From Vanessa cardui (Eukaryota > Arthropoda > Insecta > Lepidoptera > Nymphalidae), in the NCBI RefSeq assembly GCF_905220365.1, contig NC_061138.1, positions 434,001-498,000 of the forward strand: 64,000 nt of DNA. The letters run 5' to 3'. Of this stretch, positions 39,301-50,449 are shown piece by piece (position 1 is the first letter of the stretch; each line of letters starts with the position of its first letter). The notes beneath the pieces were generated by a model. That model was not told where the DNA came from. It saw nothing but the letters and a program-made list of their open reading frames with translations, and ran no database searches. The translations under genes and the position numbers were made by a program.

Positions 39301-42300
39301 GCGTCTTTAATGAGCCGTTGAAGCGTTAAACAATGGATAATTGCAGAGTTTAATTGTAGGGTTCAATGCACAGATTCATAAACACCATTCAATCTATTTC
39401 ACACAGTCGTTTGTTTGGATCGCTGTAATTCAATCATAACTAATGGCTCGACTTGCATTATATTTATTTGTACATGATGCCGCGCCCCGGATTCGCTTGG
39501 ATTGCTAAGTGTTCTTTTAACGCGAAATTTCTATTTTGCCATGGTCGTAGAAATATCTATATAAATATGAGAAATCTAAATAATATGAACGATAAATCGA
39601 TAATGTCATTGCAATATTATATTTTGTGGAATAATTATATTTTGAACTCACATACCATGTTGTTTAATATTTGGCCAACAATTAATACTGTTACAATGGA
39701 TTCCGAAAACAAAAGAATGGAATTTTACGCTCGTATTTCTCTAAATAAAAATAATATTAAATCTGACGAATGTTTCTTTAACGTTATGTTAAAATATTCT
39801 TACTCGTTGCAATAAAACCAGGTTATAAAAAAAATTCTCATTCTATATTGCATATCAAAGAAACTCATTTGAACGATCGCCCTACTGCTGCGATAAAACA
39901 AATCTCGCTGAGTTTGCACAGATTTTATGTTCCCAGCGAACTAGCTGGGCATTGACCACTGGAGCAGCGCGGAGGTGTCGCAGGATGCCATGGGCCGTAA
40001 AACGTGCGATAGCGTCAAAGCTTTACGACTCCGAAGCGGTTTCCGATGTGGGTTGAACCGCAAATAACAATAAAGCACAACCCAACCCTTCAACTGAAAT
40101 AGAAAAATTAAAGCAAGTACCTACACGCGAACAATATCACCATTCCCTCTTCTACTGTATACACAGTTCGTTGAATTTAATACATTTCATAAAAGCGGAG
40201 ACCGAGGAAAGCATGAGGCGGACCAGTTAGTGTTACACGCGATTATTTGCTAGAATATTTCGTCTCACGCATCAAAAATATATTCACCCCAACTCGAACT
40301 TGCGACGGTAATGGAAATTCTGGTGACTAAGCGGCCAGGCGCAGGGCAGATAACAGTTCCCTTGCTTTTAAAATTAAATTTTCATTATTTAGCGACAATA
40401 CACGAGTCACTCGTAGCTAGCAACGCGACATCTTTCAACCTCGCGAACTCGAGAACACTTTATTCAATGCATCAATATATAAGAAAGGTTTTGTGTGTTT
40501 ACTGTAATCATGGCAACTCGCGTTATCAGCCTGTTTTCATTATCAAAGCGAAATGCAAACGTTCGGTCTCAGGTACAAGGTCACGGCCTGATTGTTCTAC
40601 CCACGACATCGCTATATTTATTCTCGTCAGACTGCAAAAAGTTTACAAAATAACTCAAAATTCATAATTGATTAGATTTCTCTACACATCCCTATCACTC
40701 GTATTTTAAAGCAAAACCTTACCAAGCACAAGTAACCATTGACACTAATTAATTGTCAAAAATCGAATACCGGTTCGATAGAAACACATCAAGCCTAAAG
40801 GCTCAGCCAAAGCCATTTTTAATATCATATGCATACACATTGATGTATTATTATTTATTACTATCGTAAAATGGAATCTGAATGTTTTGATTTAGCCATA
40901 ATTTCAATGCATGTATATGTATACAAGGAATTTTATGTATATGTTTTCCTGGCGTCACGCAACCAGAATCAACGTAGAAGATTAAAAACACGAAACCGAC
41001 ACAGATATTTCACTTTCATCGTTTCTATTGAGGCAAAGGAACCATTTCAGTATGCCAAATAATAAAATTATTTATGTGATTGTAAAAATAATTAACGTCC
41101 CTATGAAAATATATCAAAAATCTTCTCCACGCCCGCGCCATTCAATTACGTGTCGTGTATCGAACGAATCAACATAAATTATAACGGAATCAATTCGTAA
41201 TGCAGGTGTCGCAATTAGCATAATATCTTAAATCCCTCGTAATTCACATCTGCAGATCAATCTGTAGTCAGCTAAAAGCTATAACCAGCCCGAAGTTGGC
41301 TGAACGCCAGCGGATCGGACGTCAACCTTCTAAAAACACAAATACACCCACCCACCATATAATGACCGCTGTCACCGGAGAGAATGAAAAATTACCCAAA
41401 ATGTCATTCAAGAGCTTGTCACATCCTTTAAAAAAAACCGAGTCAAGACCGAGAACGGAACGATTAAGAAACAAATGTGACAATATTTATTGATGAACAT
41501 GCAATGTCCTTAGCTTTTATTTTATTATAATTACCAAAAATAATTTAATTTTCATATAAAAATATCATGGACGCATAAAATATAAAAATGCCAAGTTTTA
41601 TCAAACGATAAAAAAGTCTAGGCCTATTTATCATCACCTATGCCTTTTAATAATAGTTTTATAAAAAAACTTACACGTTGCCGAATTCTTTTTTTAGAAT
41701 GTATTAATAATGAAATTGAGATGGCAAATTTAATGACTTCGAGCGAAATGTCGTTCACCTTACTCGATACGGTATTAAAATAAATCGCAATTTATTATTG
41801 CACGTTTTATTATTGTAATAATGCGAGCAGTAAATTTAATTTACACACATTTCTCAGCTTTGTGTAGGAAATCTTCTATTAATATCTTTATTGGTCAGCT
41901 ATTCGACGTGTATAGGAATAAAACAAGCGTAACGTGCCGCAGAGCGGGCCTGCGACACGTCGAGGCAATAAGATCTCGCGAACCGACGCCTATTAGTATT
42001 TCCACTGAACCGGAATAAACTGTGCCTTTAACTGAAAAATGGTGGTCGCTGTGATAGCGGACCGACTGCTTCTTTATCATAATAGATTAACAATACACCA
42101 GTATTTATTTAAAAAAAAAACATTGTGTCAAAGCTCAAACCTGCATGTGAAATAAGCACCATACATCATTTCTTAAAGATGATACTAGCCTGTGTTTTCG
42201 CAGCGGGACATTAACGGTTTGTAACTATATGATTAATATATGTACATACATAGGAAGATACGTCTTTTTAATATTTGGTACGCCTTCCCCCTGACATGAC

Positions 42301-44806
42301 CGAGACACAGAATCGTAAAATGAATTTATCAGCCATCATTAACGCTATCTACATAATACGTAAACATTGTAAAGATTAATTACTTGACGAATTGTTATAT
42401 GACTTATAAAAATATAAAAAAGGATATTTTGGTATATCACGCAATAATTAAGGCTTCTACTTTAATAATTAAAACGTCTAATGATTTACGATACTTAGTT
42501 TTATATGATGATCATAACAAGAGTATCTCGGATATAACTACAGGTGATGAACGAACAGAGATGACACTCATAGTTTTCACGTGGAAGCGCTCGCGTCCCG
42601 CTCACAAAGCAACCACAAGCGCTCACGACTCAGGCAGTGCCGGCACACGCACTGTTCCACGATAACAAGCATTGTTTATTGTGCGAGCGCCGATATGCCA
42701 GCGCCGCTATTGAAACTCCAACGAGAATAACTAGTATCGGGAACATTCAGGCCATTTCTAAACGATGCTGTGTTAGAAGGCTTTGCGTGCTCGTATTGAA
42801 TAATAATGCAGACGAAGTTTCCGATGCTTTTGGATATTTAAACAAGCTGTTCGTCACTGCGCCGTCGCTGTCAGTGAAGCGTGAGATCCAAACCATTGGC
42901 CTCTGTTATGGCTTCGCACTATGGGAAATAAAATGTTATACCTCCTAACGTTGGATCGACTTTAATACCATACACAACGATTTGTATTGATTGTTCGCGG
43001 TAAAATAATTGAATTACCAAACTTTCCAAAAATTTACAAATTACCTACATTAATAATATTTTACGTAGAATCTTTTATTGTCGCTTGAAATCTTACTTAA
43101 AGTTTTATTAAATTAATAATCCACTCAAAAGTGCTTTTAAAGCTCCGTTTCAACAAAAGACGAAATACATAAAGCGTTACAATTAAATAGATGAACATTA
43201 ATGAAACTTGTAATAAGTTTAATTAACTTTCAATGGATTTGCAAACTCGAAAGATAGTAGCTTTTTTATTATATAAACGTACCTCATAAACAAAACATAC
43301 TTAAGAAATACTGGTATTGGATGTCGTGACCCTTAATATTGGGTAGGATTTCAGATTTAAGCTATTTAACACGAAGCACGTAAATGAAGAATAAGATTTG
43401 TTTCTTTGTAAATAGTAACAGCTCACGTCAGCTACACCCCAGACGGGCCACGTGTCGATGCGTAGTGTCGTTAAAAGCGCATTAACTGCCGCCGCACCGA
43501 CGGGACAGCCAAGATACGCCTGTCCTGTCGGGTGCTGATTGAAGGACGCATATTAGATAACTATCATAGGAGGAAATCCGTCATAAGCATCTATGACGGA
43601 GTTCACAAAAATACTGTTTTTCCCCAATTTACAATCAAGTAATGATTATTGTTTTTCCTCATGAAAGATCATATAACCCTGGAACACATTTTCCGAAATT
43701 TCAAAAACGATATAATGATGTTTCACTAAAACCACTACAGAATACCTTCACTGTAAATATTACGTTTGAATATACGTTGTGAAAAGTTGCATCTCAAAAC
43801 AATTGTATATCATCCGATGTGAATATAAAACGTGATTTGAAGGCAACTTAAAATGTATGTCGTGTCTCACTAAATACTTGCACACTTTAAATAAATAAAT
43901 CAAGTTTCAACAAATAATAATCATTTAAGTTCAATAAGAACACGACATACCAAATATTCTACTTACTATTTATTCGTATGTTTTAAGAAAAATGCGTACG
44001 TATTTCCATATTTCCGCTAAATAACTAATTAAAATTCAATTAAGCAACCGACAAACCAGTGGCACTCGTTGCAACCGATCCTTATATGAGTGATCCACCG
44101 CATGCTCACCAGTTACCGCACGATCCGCACCGACCTCCATTTGACTCAATTATCGACCTTTACATCTTAATATTAAGGGCCATTTCTCGAAGCCATGCTT
44201 TTGGGCCACCGTAATCGGCTAATCGTCTATATATAAAGACACATGGCCTGACTAAAATAAATAATGCCATTTAAACTGAACCAGAATCGCGTCTGTGGTC
44301 GCCACATTCCATTTCATAGAAACTTGAATTATAATTAATTCCTTCAATATATGACGATACATTTATAAGTAGTGGAAGAAATCAAAAATAATTACTGGAC
44401 TTCAAACTTAGTGAAATGTTCAGTGCTTTAATTTTTTGTCAATGTATATCGGTCCATCGAGATAGTGAAACTTCATGAAAAGGAATGATTTCGCCTGGCG
44501 TCGTGTACTCGATCGGGAATCGTTCGAATATTAATCACTTTCTGGTTCTGATTCATGTCTCGTTTGTTGTACTAATGCTGAATGTTGACTAATGAATGCT
44601 AACGAAGTGCTTTTGTAAAGCACATTCCAACCAGAATTGGCTCTCATTAAGGCTCCTATAATTGCTATTATTAAATTGTATTGTTTCATAAAATCGAACA
44701 CGTCTTTTGTATAAATGCACTTACTATTCAAATTTGTCTAAGAAGTACACCTGTATACTAAAATAATGCGTCTCCGTAACTTATATGTTGTGTCCGTTTG
44801 TTACAG

Positions 44807-44821
44807 ATGCGATTAGCGTAG
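44807..44821 (+). CDS. Four-codon upstream ORF in the frizzled-2 leader
   Basis: The first bases after the acceptor TTACAG are ATG CGA TTA GCG TAG, a complete tiny ORF (Met-Arg-Leu-Ala) that ends 9 bases before the Frizzled-2 ATG. If the acceptor is used, scanning ribosomes meet this AUG first, which could reduce Frizzled-2 translation. The AUG's -3 context depends on the unseen upstream exon. Confidence 0.4.
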   Translation: MRLA

Positions 44822-44830
44822 TTGCTGAGC

Positions 44831-45001
44831 ATGTGGCGCGCGTGGCGATGCGCGCTCGCGCTAGCGGCGCTGGCGGCGGCGGACGCGCTGCAGCCGCGCT
44901 GCGAAGAGATCACCATACCCATGTGCCGCGGCATCGGGTACAACCTCACCTCCTTCCCCAACGCACTCGACCATGACACGCAGGAGGAGGCCGGCCTCGA
45001 G
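44831..45001 (+). CDS. fz2: fz2 coding exon 1
   Basis: Encodes the signal peptide and the first part of the cysteine-rich domain (residues 1-57), ending GGC CTC GAG before donor GTAAAG. The intron 45,002-45,135 (134 bases, phase 0) splits the conserved EAGLE|VHQ sequence. Confidence 0.9.
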
Positions 45002-46593
45002 GTAAAGACCTATTGTAATTAGTGTAGGAAATATTTCTTGCAGAACTTACAACAATAAAATTTATGTTTGCTGTTAAGTAAGAAATTGTTTTGCCTCGTC
45101 GACTTTTACTGATCTGAACGTTTATGTGACTTCAGGTTCACCAGTATTGGCCCCTCGTCGAAATCAAATGCTCGGCGGATCTGAAATTCTTCCTCTGCTC
45201 CGTCTACACACCGATATGTATAGAAGATTACGCGAAGCCGCTGCCTGCGTGCCGGAGCGTGTGCGAGCGCGCCCGTGCCGGCTGCGCGCCGCTCATGCAG
45301 AAGTACGGCTTCCAGTGGCCCGAGCGCATGGCGTGCGAGAAGCTCCCGCGCCTAGGCGACCCCGAAAACCTGTGCATGGATGAAAACGATCGCGCCCAGG
45401 AGCCCGAGCCGCCGCGACCCCCGCCGCGTCGGCCCTACAAAAAAGACTGCAAGGATCCAAAAAACTGCGAAAGCGGCCCGGCTGCAAGCCCGGGCGAGGC
45501 GGCAAGCGACGAGTGCGCGTGCGCGTGCCGGCCGCCGCTGGTGAGCGTGCGAACGCTACACAACGCCAGCGCCACCACCGCCGGCGTGCCCGCCTGCGCG
45601 CTGCCGTGCCGCGGCGCCTTCTTCACGCGCGAGGAGAAGGAGTTCGCGGCCGTGTGGGTCGCGCTCTGGGGCGGCCTCTGCGCCGCCTCCACCCTCATGA
45701 CGCTCACCACCTTCCTCATCGACTCCCAGCGCTTTAAGTACCCCGAGCGCCCGATCGTCTACCTCTCCGCTTGCTACTTCATGGTCGCGCTCGGCTACCT
45801 CACGCGCCTCGCGATCGGCCACGACGAGGTCGCCTGCGACGGCGCCCTGCTCAAGACCTCGGCCAACGGCCCGAGCGCCTGCACGCTCGTCTTCATACTG
45901 GTCTACTTCTTCGGAATGGCGTCGTCGATCTGGTGGGTCGTGCTGTCGTTCGCGTGGTTCCTCGCGGCGGGGCTCAAGTGGGGCAACGAGGCGATTGCGG
46001 GGCACGCGCAGTACTACCACCTGGCCGCCTGGCTCGTGCCGGCCGCCAAGACCGTGGCGGTCCTGCTCGCCGGCGCCGTCGACGGCGACCCGGTGGCCGG
46101 CGTCTGCTACGTCGGCAACACCTCGCCCGAGAACCTCAAAAAGTACGTGCTCGCGCCGCTCATCGTGTACTTCGCGCTCGGCGCGACCTTCCTGCTCGCC
46201 GGCTTCGTGTCGCTGTTCCGCATCCGCTCGGTCATCAAGCGGCAGGGCGGCATCGGCGCCGGCTCCAAGGCCGACAAGCTCGAGAAGCTGATGATCCGCA
46301 TCGGCGTGTTCAGCGTGCTGTACGCCGTGCCGGCCGGCGTCGTCATCGGCTGCCTGGCGTACGAGGCGGGCGGGCGCGAGGCGTGGCTGCGGCGCGTGGC
46401 GTGCGGCGCCGCGTGCGGCCCGCGCCCGCTCTACTCCGCGCTCATGCTCAAGTACTTCATGGCGCTGGCCGTGGGCATCACGTCCGGCGTGTGGATCTGG
46501 TCCGGCAAGACGCTGGAGTCGTGGCGGCGCGTGTGGCGCGGAGGGCGCGCGCCGCCCCCGGCGCACCGCGCGCTCGTCAAGGGGGCCGTGTGA
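44831..46593 (+). CDS. fz2: Frizzled-2, Wnt receptor (Fz5/8 class), two coding exons
   Basis: Joining 44,831-45,001 and 45,136-46,593 gives 542 residues. Residues 1-19 are a signal peptide. About 24-137 form the Frizzled cysteine-rich Wnt-binding domain with all ten cysteines (24, 32, 69, 78, 85, 96, 100, 107, 124, 137) and the conserved NLT glycosylation site at 38. CRGIGYN and EAGLEVHQYWPLVEIKC mark the Fz5/8 (Drosophila Fz2) class rather than Fz1. A proline- and cysteine-containing linker follows, then seven membrane segments (about 228-251, 263-283, 305-328, 350-370, 394-416, 444-464, 489-512) and the Dishevelled-binding KTxxxW motif as KTLESW (515-520). The ATG has A at -3; no earlier in-frame ATG follows the acceptor. 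It is very GC-rich in an AT-rich region (42 of 60 bases in 46,201-46,260). It is shorter than Drosophila Fz2, mainly in linker and tail. An open in-frame extension follows the TGA. Confidence 0.93.
45136..46593 (+). CDS. fz2: fz2 coding exon 2
   Basis: Starts GTT CAC CAG after acceptor TGACTTCAG and encodes the rest of the ligand-binding domain, the linker, all seven membrane segments and the KTLESW motif up to TGA at 46,591-46,593. The next base after the stop is C. Confidence 0.9.
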   Translation, partial: VHQYWPLVEIKCSADLKFFLCSVYTPICIEDYAKPLPACRSVCERARAGCAPLMQKYGFQWPERMACEKLPRLGDPENLCMDENDRAQEPEPPRPPPRRPYKKDCKDPKNCESGPAASPGEAASDECACACRPPLVSVRTLHNASATTAGVPACALPCRGAFFTREEKEFAAVWVALWGGLCAASTLMTLTTFLIDSQRFKYPERPIVYLSACYFMVALGYLTRLAIGHDEVACDGALLKTSANGPSACTLVFILVYFFGMASSIWWVVLSFAWFLAAGLKWGNEAIAGHAQYYHLAAWLVPAAKTVAVLLAGAVDGDPVAGVCYVGNTSPENLKKYVLAPLIVYFALGATFLLAGFVSLFRIRSVIKRQGGIGAGSKADKLEKLMIRIGVFSVLYAVPAGVVIGCLAYEAGGREAWLRRVACGAACGPRPLYSALMLKYFMALAVGITSGVWIWSGKTLESWRRVWRGGRAPPPAHRALVKGAV

Positions 46594-46728
46594 CGCGCCC
46601 CCGCGGGGCCGCCCCCCGCGCCCGCCCCGCTGCCGCCGCCCGCGCCGCCCGCGCCGCCCGCGTCGCTGCCGCCCACCGCGCCCTCCGCGCGCTCAGCGCA
46701 GCCGCTGTCCGACTACGGGCCGGTGTAG
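46591..46728 (+). other. In-frame C-terminal extension of fz2 behind TGA
   Basis: After the TGA the same frame stays open for 44 codons to TAG at 46,726-46,728. The extension is proline/alanine-rich and ends QPLSDYGPV. Vertebrate Fz5/Fz8 proteins end in a PDZ-ligand-like ...PLSxV (family knowledge recalled, not searched), so this tail looks like the ancestral C-terminus. It could be reached by readthrough of TGA-C. Alternatively, a 114-base in-frame intron from GTGTGA (46,588) to GCGCAG (46,701) would remove the stop. A nonsense allele or assembly error is also possible. Confidence 0.45.
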
Positions 46729-47118
46729 CTTCCCTCCGGGGACCCGAGCCGGCGCGCTCGCGGGGCCCGCCGCCCGACGTGTCGGTCGCAGTGATCGCCC
46801 GCCTCGCGATCGAGGAACTCTCGTGGCGGTCGGGCGGGCGGCCCCGCGGTGCGCCGCGTGACTTGTGCCATGCGAAGAAGACTGTAGAGTGGCGGGCCGT
46901 CCCGCCGACGGCGCCGTGACGTGTTGGGACTCGGAGCAGTGCCGAGTGAGTGAGAGTGCGCGTAGTCTAGTCGTAGCGCCGCACGCGCACACATATACGT
47001 AATAGTGAGTAAGTCCGGCGGTGGCGTCCGAGCCCGCATCGCTTCTCGACATTTACAGAATTGTAGTTCCACTGCCGTCGATTGCTTGTAGAAGCCGATG
47101 CCGATGTGTTTAAATATC

Positions 47119-47124
47119 AATAAA
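47119..47124 (+). terminator. Proximal poly(A) signal candidate for fz2
   Basis: Canonical AATAAA in TATCAATAAACCTGA, about 525 bases after the TGA. Confidence 0.4.
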
Positions 47125-47676
47125 CCTGATTTGACGCCTGACGGGCTAGTGTCACTCAATACCTCGACGATCACGTTTACGCGTTTAACGTCAAGTATTG
47201 CTGCGACCTAAATGGAGCGGGAACTCGCGACCTTGTTTAGGAACGGAAGGAGGTATTAAGTGGCATTACCTGATTAGCGCCATGTTCCCAGAGAAAGGCT
47301 AGAATAGAACGAACGTTAGTGATTAATCTATTTAAAAATCCGCTATTCAAATTGCCTTTAGATAAGATATAAGACTAAAATTTTATAAATCTCATTTTTA
47401 AATATAGTAAACCTAATATAAATACTTCTTTGAAGGTAATTTGAAGTAGTGGTTACGTTGAAATTAAAAATACACGCGATAATACCCGATCAGTTAATTA
47501 CTAATGTGCTTGGAACTATATTTATAACAGAATCCCTAATATTTGTATAGAAAATAAAATAAGTTTTCATAATCTAAGTCACCCTTCTGTAAATATTGTA
47601 ATAAGTTGATGATTCATGTTATGATCACGAGAACTTTAACATACGTTTGTAAATTGTAACGCGAGCTCTGTTCAAA

Positions 47677-48925
47677 GCGCCATCTGCCGCTGTCGGTGCG
47701 TTACGTAGGTCGTAGATGGCTCTGTTTCATAATATTAACGCCATCTCGGAGTGAATAGCAATAACCAATTATACTGCCATCTATTATTTAGTAGTAGTAC
47801 TAATGTTCATGTGATGGCGTCTAAAATTGTACCCTCGACGTCGCATGATGTGCAATAATTTTGTATATCTTTCTATATTAATGTACCCTAACGAGAAGTG
47901 GGATGTTTATGTATACACGGACACCGCAGCCGATAAATCATCATGTAATTTATTTTATATTGTAACTGTAGATAAATAAAGTGACTTTTTTATGTACCAA
48001 ATTTGTTTGTTTAATATTTTCAACCTAACCGCCCTTTAACGACACTTGAGCATTGATACAGTATCTATATATTGACAATTACCTGCCAACTGAGACGAAG
48101 CCACAAAATATTGGTATACAAGAAAATAAAGTCAGTTTTAATAATCAAAGACTACGACACAATTACACTACAAAGGTTTGATAGTTATAGATCAGCTTGC
48201 TTACGTACATACCCACTTTACAGACTTATACTTCGATCAGTGCTTGACAGTGACAATGCAGGCATCTAATAATCACTTATTAGCGCTAATATGGAGTAAA
48301 ACAACATATAAGCTATATTACACTAGTTTTTAGAAAGCGTGATAGAGAATTATTTTTACATTGATAGCAGGAGTATGTAATATACATAAGATTAATTAAT
48401 TATTACAGTACACTCTCAATTTCATTGATAAATTAAGCCGTTATATATTAATTTAAATATTTGTAATGTCAAATGTGTGGTGTGTATGGAAGTCAAACAA
48501 TAAAACAAGTACATCAGTCTGTAAATTTTATTTAAAAGACTCGCTATTTTTACACTGGATACAATATAATTATTGCTAATTTGAACATCGTTCGGCCGAC
48601 TCAGCGCCGTTAAACCAAAGTGAGTCAACACCTAGAACTATGGACGTCTGTATATAACATAACCTCGTGTTGTGATAACAAATGTTAAATCTATTGTCAG
48701 TATGGAGGATTCAGCAGTGAACTAGCCTTACATATAATAAATAAGTCCGAATTCGATTTTTCAAGGAACAAAGTAGTGTAATACGGTATTTTAATCAGTG
48801 TCTAATAAATGAGACATGTAACATTTATGAAAAGAATAATCATAATTGTCGAGTAAAAATTAATACTCACTACTATTTACTTCTCAATCTACGGACCTAA
48901 ACAACAACTTCAACTAGATGGCGCT
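47677..48925. promoter_or_regulatory. Cluster of CTCF-like AGATGGCGC motifs
   Basis: The interval between the ends of fz2 and psq has GCGCCATCT (47,677-47,685), TAGATGGCTCT (47,713-47,723), ACGCCATCT (47,738-47,746), TGCCATCT (47,775-47,782), TGATGGCGTCT (47,812-47,822) and CTAGATGGCGCT (48,914-48,925). Weaker TAGATGGTG forms lie at about 48,944 and 50,146. AGATGGCGC resembles the core of insect CTCF sites. YY1/Pho-type GCCAT sites are the alternative reading. Confidence 0.4.
47975..47980 (+). terminator. Distal poly(A) signal candidate for fz2
   Basis: AATAAA followed within 25-40 bases by T-rich and GT-rich sequence, the better supported of the two candidates. Confidence 0.5.
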
Positions 48926-50183
48926 GTAATATAATATTACACACACCATCTACTAAAAACACTCTAAATTCACAAGTGATGCAGCCACTGACAACCGAAA
49001 ATATCTCCAATTCATCTCGTGTAACCCAAGATTTACAATTATATATAATCTAGTATCTACTCGAGAAGAAAACTAACTTAAGATACAACCAAATTTTCAG
49101 AACCTTTTTAACAAGGTTGAACGAAAATCCCCATTTCTTTTTTCTTATTTTACTTTTTTATAATTGTAGCAGTAATCATGTGAAAATACTGGTAAAATAT
49201 ACACGATAACTCTTACAAACTAATTCATTATATTCTATCACATAATTAATTACGTATATAGTTCATGGACAGATGTGTATATCAAGATTATTGCTAACTT
49301 TACGTCGTTACTTACCGTTAAGTTAAAGATTTTACTTAAATATTTTATTATATTATTATTAATACAAAGGTACTCGTTACATGTTTAAATTGTTTGAAAC
49401 CTCAATAAGTACAAAAGGTATTCCTTTTTTCCACTGTTAAATTCAATAATTATGACAGTTATCAAGATACAGATAATAATAAAATTTTCGTTATATTTCA
49501 AGTTATGGCAGTATAGTTTTTTTCTAGCATTCTACGCTAAGACTACTTTACAAGCTATACGAAAATATTTAAAATTAATATAAAAATCACTAACCCTGAT
49601 AACAATATATCACATTATAACGGTGATTTTCTACAAAGTAGGTATTAATGTAAACTGTTATGAGTTATTAAATGTAATAAAAATGATGATACCAAAGTTC
49701 GTTAAAAAAAAAGAATTTTCGAAGTTTTTTTTTTTTTTAAATAAATCTCAAGATCAAGTCTTGGACATTATTTTTACCTCGTTATTACAACCGTACGATT
49801 TTATACGTTATGACAAGATTTAAACAAAACTATCAAGCTGTCAAACCTATCCTTAGTTCCTAATAGGTGTCTAATAAATCGGCCCAAAATGTTTTTTATC
49901 TCACACCATAGTTTTATTTCACTTACAAATAACTATTATAAGTAAATGACATTTTAGAATAAAATAAGTATTTAATTACTAATTTAGAATAGCATTTAAT
50001 AGGGTATATGATGCTATTATTGGCATGCCTGAATACAGATTATAATGAATACAGAAAAATATTACTTATTAGTAAAATATATTACTAACCTTTGTTTACT
50101 TTTTTTTTTGTATAAAGTACCTGTGTAAAAAAGTTAACAACAAAATAGATGGTGTTTTGTGTTTAAACAATTCCTTAAAAACA
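48001..50183. other. Convergent intergenic interval between fz2 and psq
   Basis: About 2.2 kb, AT-rich, without a recognisable gene or transposon. It holds part of the AGATGGCGC motif cluster. Frames of 65-69 codons here show no domain. Confidence 0.45.
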
Positions 50184-50189
50184 TTTATT
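50184..50189 (-). terminator. Poly(A) signal candidate for psq
   Basis: The minus strand reads AATAAA 63 bases after the psq stop codon, followed by T-rich sequence. A short 3' UTR is implied; longer ones are possible. Confidence 0.4.
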
Positions 50190-50251
50190 ATTCATTGTTA
50201 ATAGTCTCATGATATCATTCGTCATTGTCCCTCTTCAGAGGGATTGTAGTC

Positions 50252-50449
50252 TCAGCTGGTGACGTGACACGGCGAATAGTACATCTGCCCGTAGTGTAAG
50301 GGCTGAAGGCCATGGGATTCCATATCGTTCATGTAAACATTTTGTGCTTCAGGTTCCGTATGTGTGTGTGTCAGTTGTTGGTAGTACATGTCCTGTAGTT
50401 GGCCCTCGGACTCAGGGGGTTTCGGAAGCTCCTGTTGAGGAGGTTGACC
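50252..50449 (-). CDS. psq: psq last coding exon
   Basis: Starts GGT CAA CCT after acceptor TGTTCCAG and ends TGA at 50,254-50,252. It encodes a 65-residue tail rich in Gln, Pro, His, Tyr and Met with several MYY/YGQ motifs and no known domain. Confidence 0.8.
   Translation of the reverse strand, partial: GQPPQQELPKPPESEGQLQDMYYQQLTHTHTEPEAQNVYMNDMESHGLQPLHYGQMYYSPCHVTS

Larger units (their letters stand above)
21958..44806 (+). other. fz2: Putative 22.8-kb first intron of frizzled-2
   Basis: If the leader exon is right, this is one intron ending TTTGTTACAG at 44,806. It is mostly AT-rich with LINE, SINE and CTAG|T repeat fragments. Patches that are less AT-rich and could be regulatory lie at about 23,060-23,180, 23,800-24,080, 33,240-33,680, 42,580-42,950 and 43,430-43,560. 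Single TCF-type sites occur (CTTTGATC at 30,847 and CCTTTGAT at 36,081). Drosophila fz2 is itself Wnt-regulated, so these are worth testing, but such short sites also occur by chance. Open frames of 60-120 codons inside it show no domain. Confidence 0.35.
46594..48000 (+). other. fz2: Probable fz2 3' UTR
   Basis: Two AATAAA signals lie downstream: 47,119-47,124, and 47,975-47,980 followed by a T/G-rich stretch (GTGACTTTTTTATG and TTTGTTTGTTT). The GC-rich composition falls off near 47,100. Either or both could be used; no transcript evidence is available. Confidence 0.5.

Noticed and set aside
39453..39815. 120-codon plus-strand frame
   Set aside because: No domain, AT-rich composition like its flanks, begins at a non-ATG codon; consistent with chance.
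40311..40667. 118-codon frame with ATG
   Set aside because: No recognisable motif, signal peptide, splice context or codon bias; chance in 64 kb of AT-rich DNA cannot be excluded.
42637..42948. 103-codon frame in a less AT-rich patch
   Set aside because: No domain and overlaps another frame. The patch is better read as possible regulatory DNA.
44822..44831. Earlier fz2 start at TTG, adding three residues
   Set aside because: Non-ATG start in a nuclear gene. ATG at 44,831 has A at -3 and gives a proper signal peptide.
45556..46566. 336-codon minus-strand frame opposite fz2
   Set aside because: Low-complexity Arg/Ala/Glu/His-rich antisense of a GC-rich exon. The plus strand has a complete Frizzled domain architecture.
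45771..46919. 382-codon plus-strand frame overlapping fz2 in another phase
   Set aside because: Arg/Ala-rich shadow frame produced by GC-rich codons; no domain.
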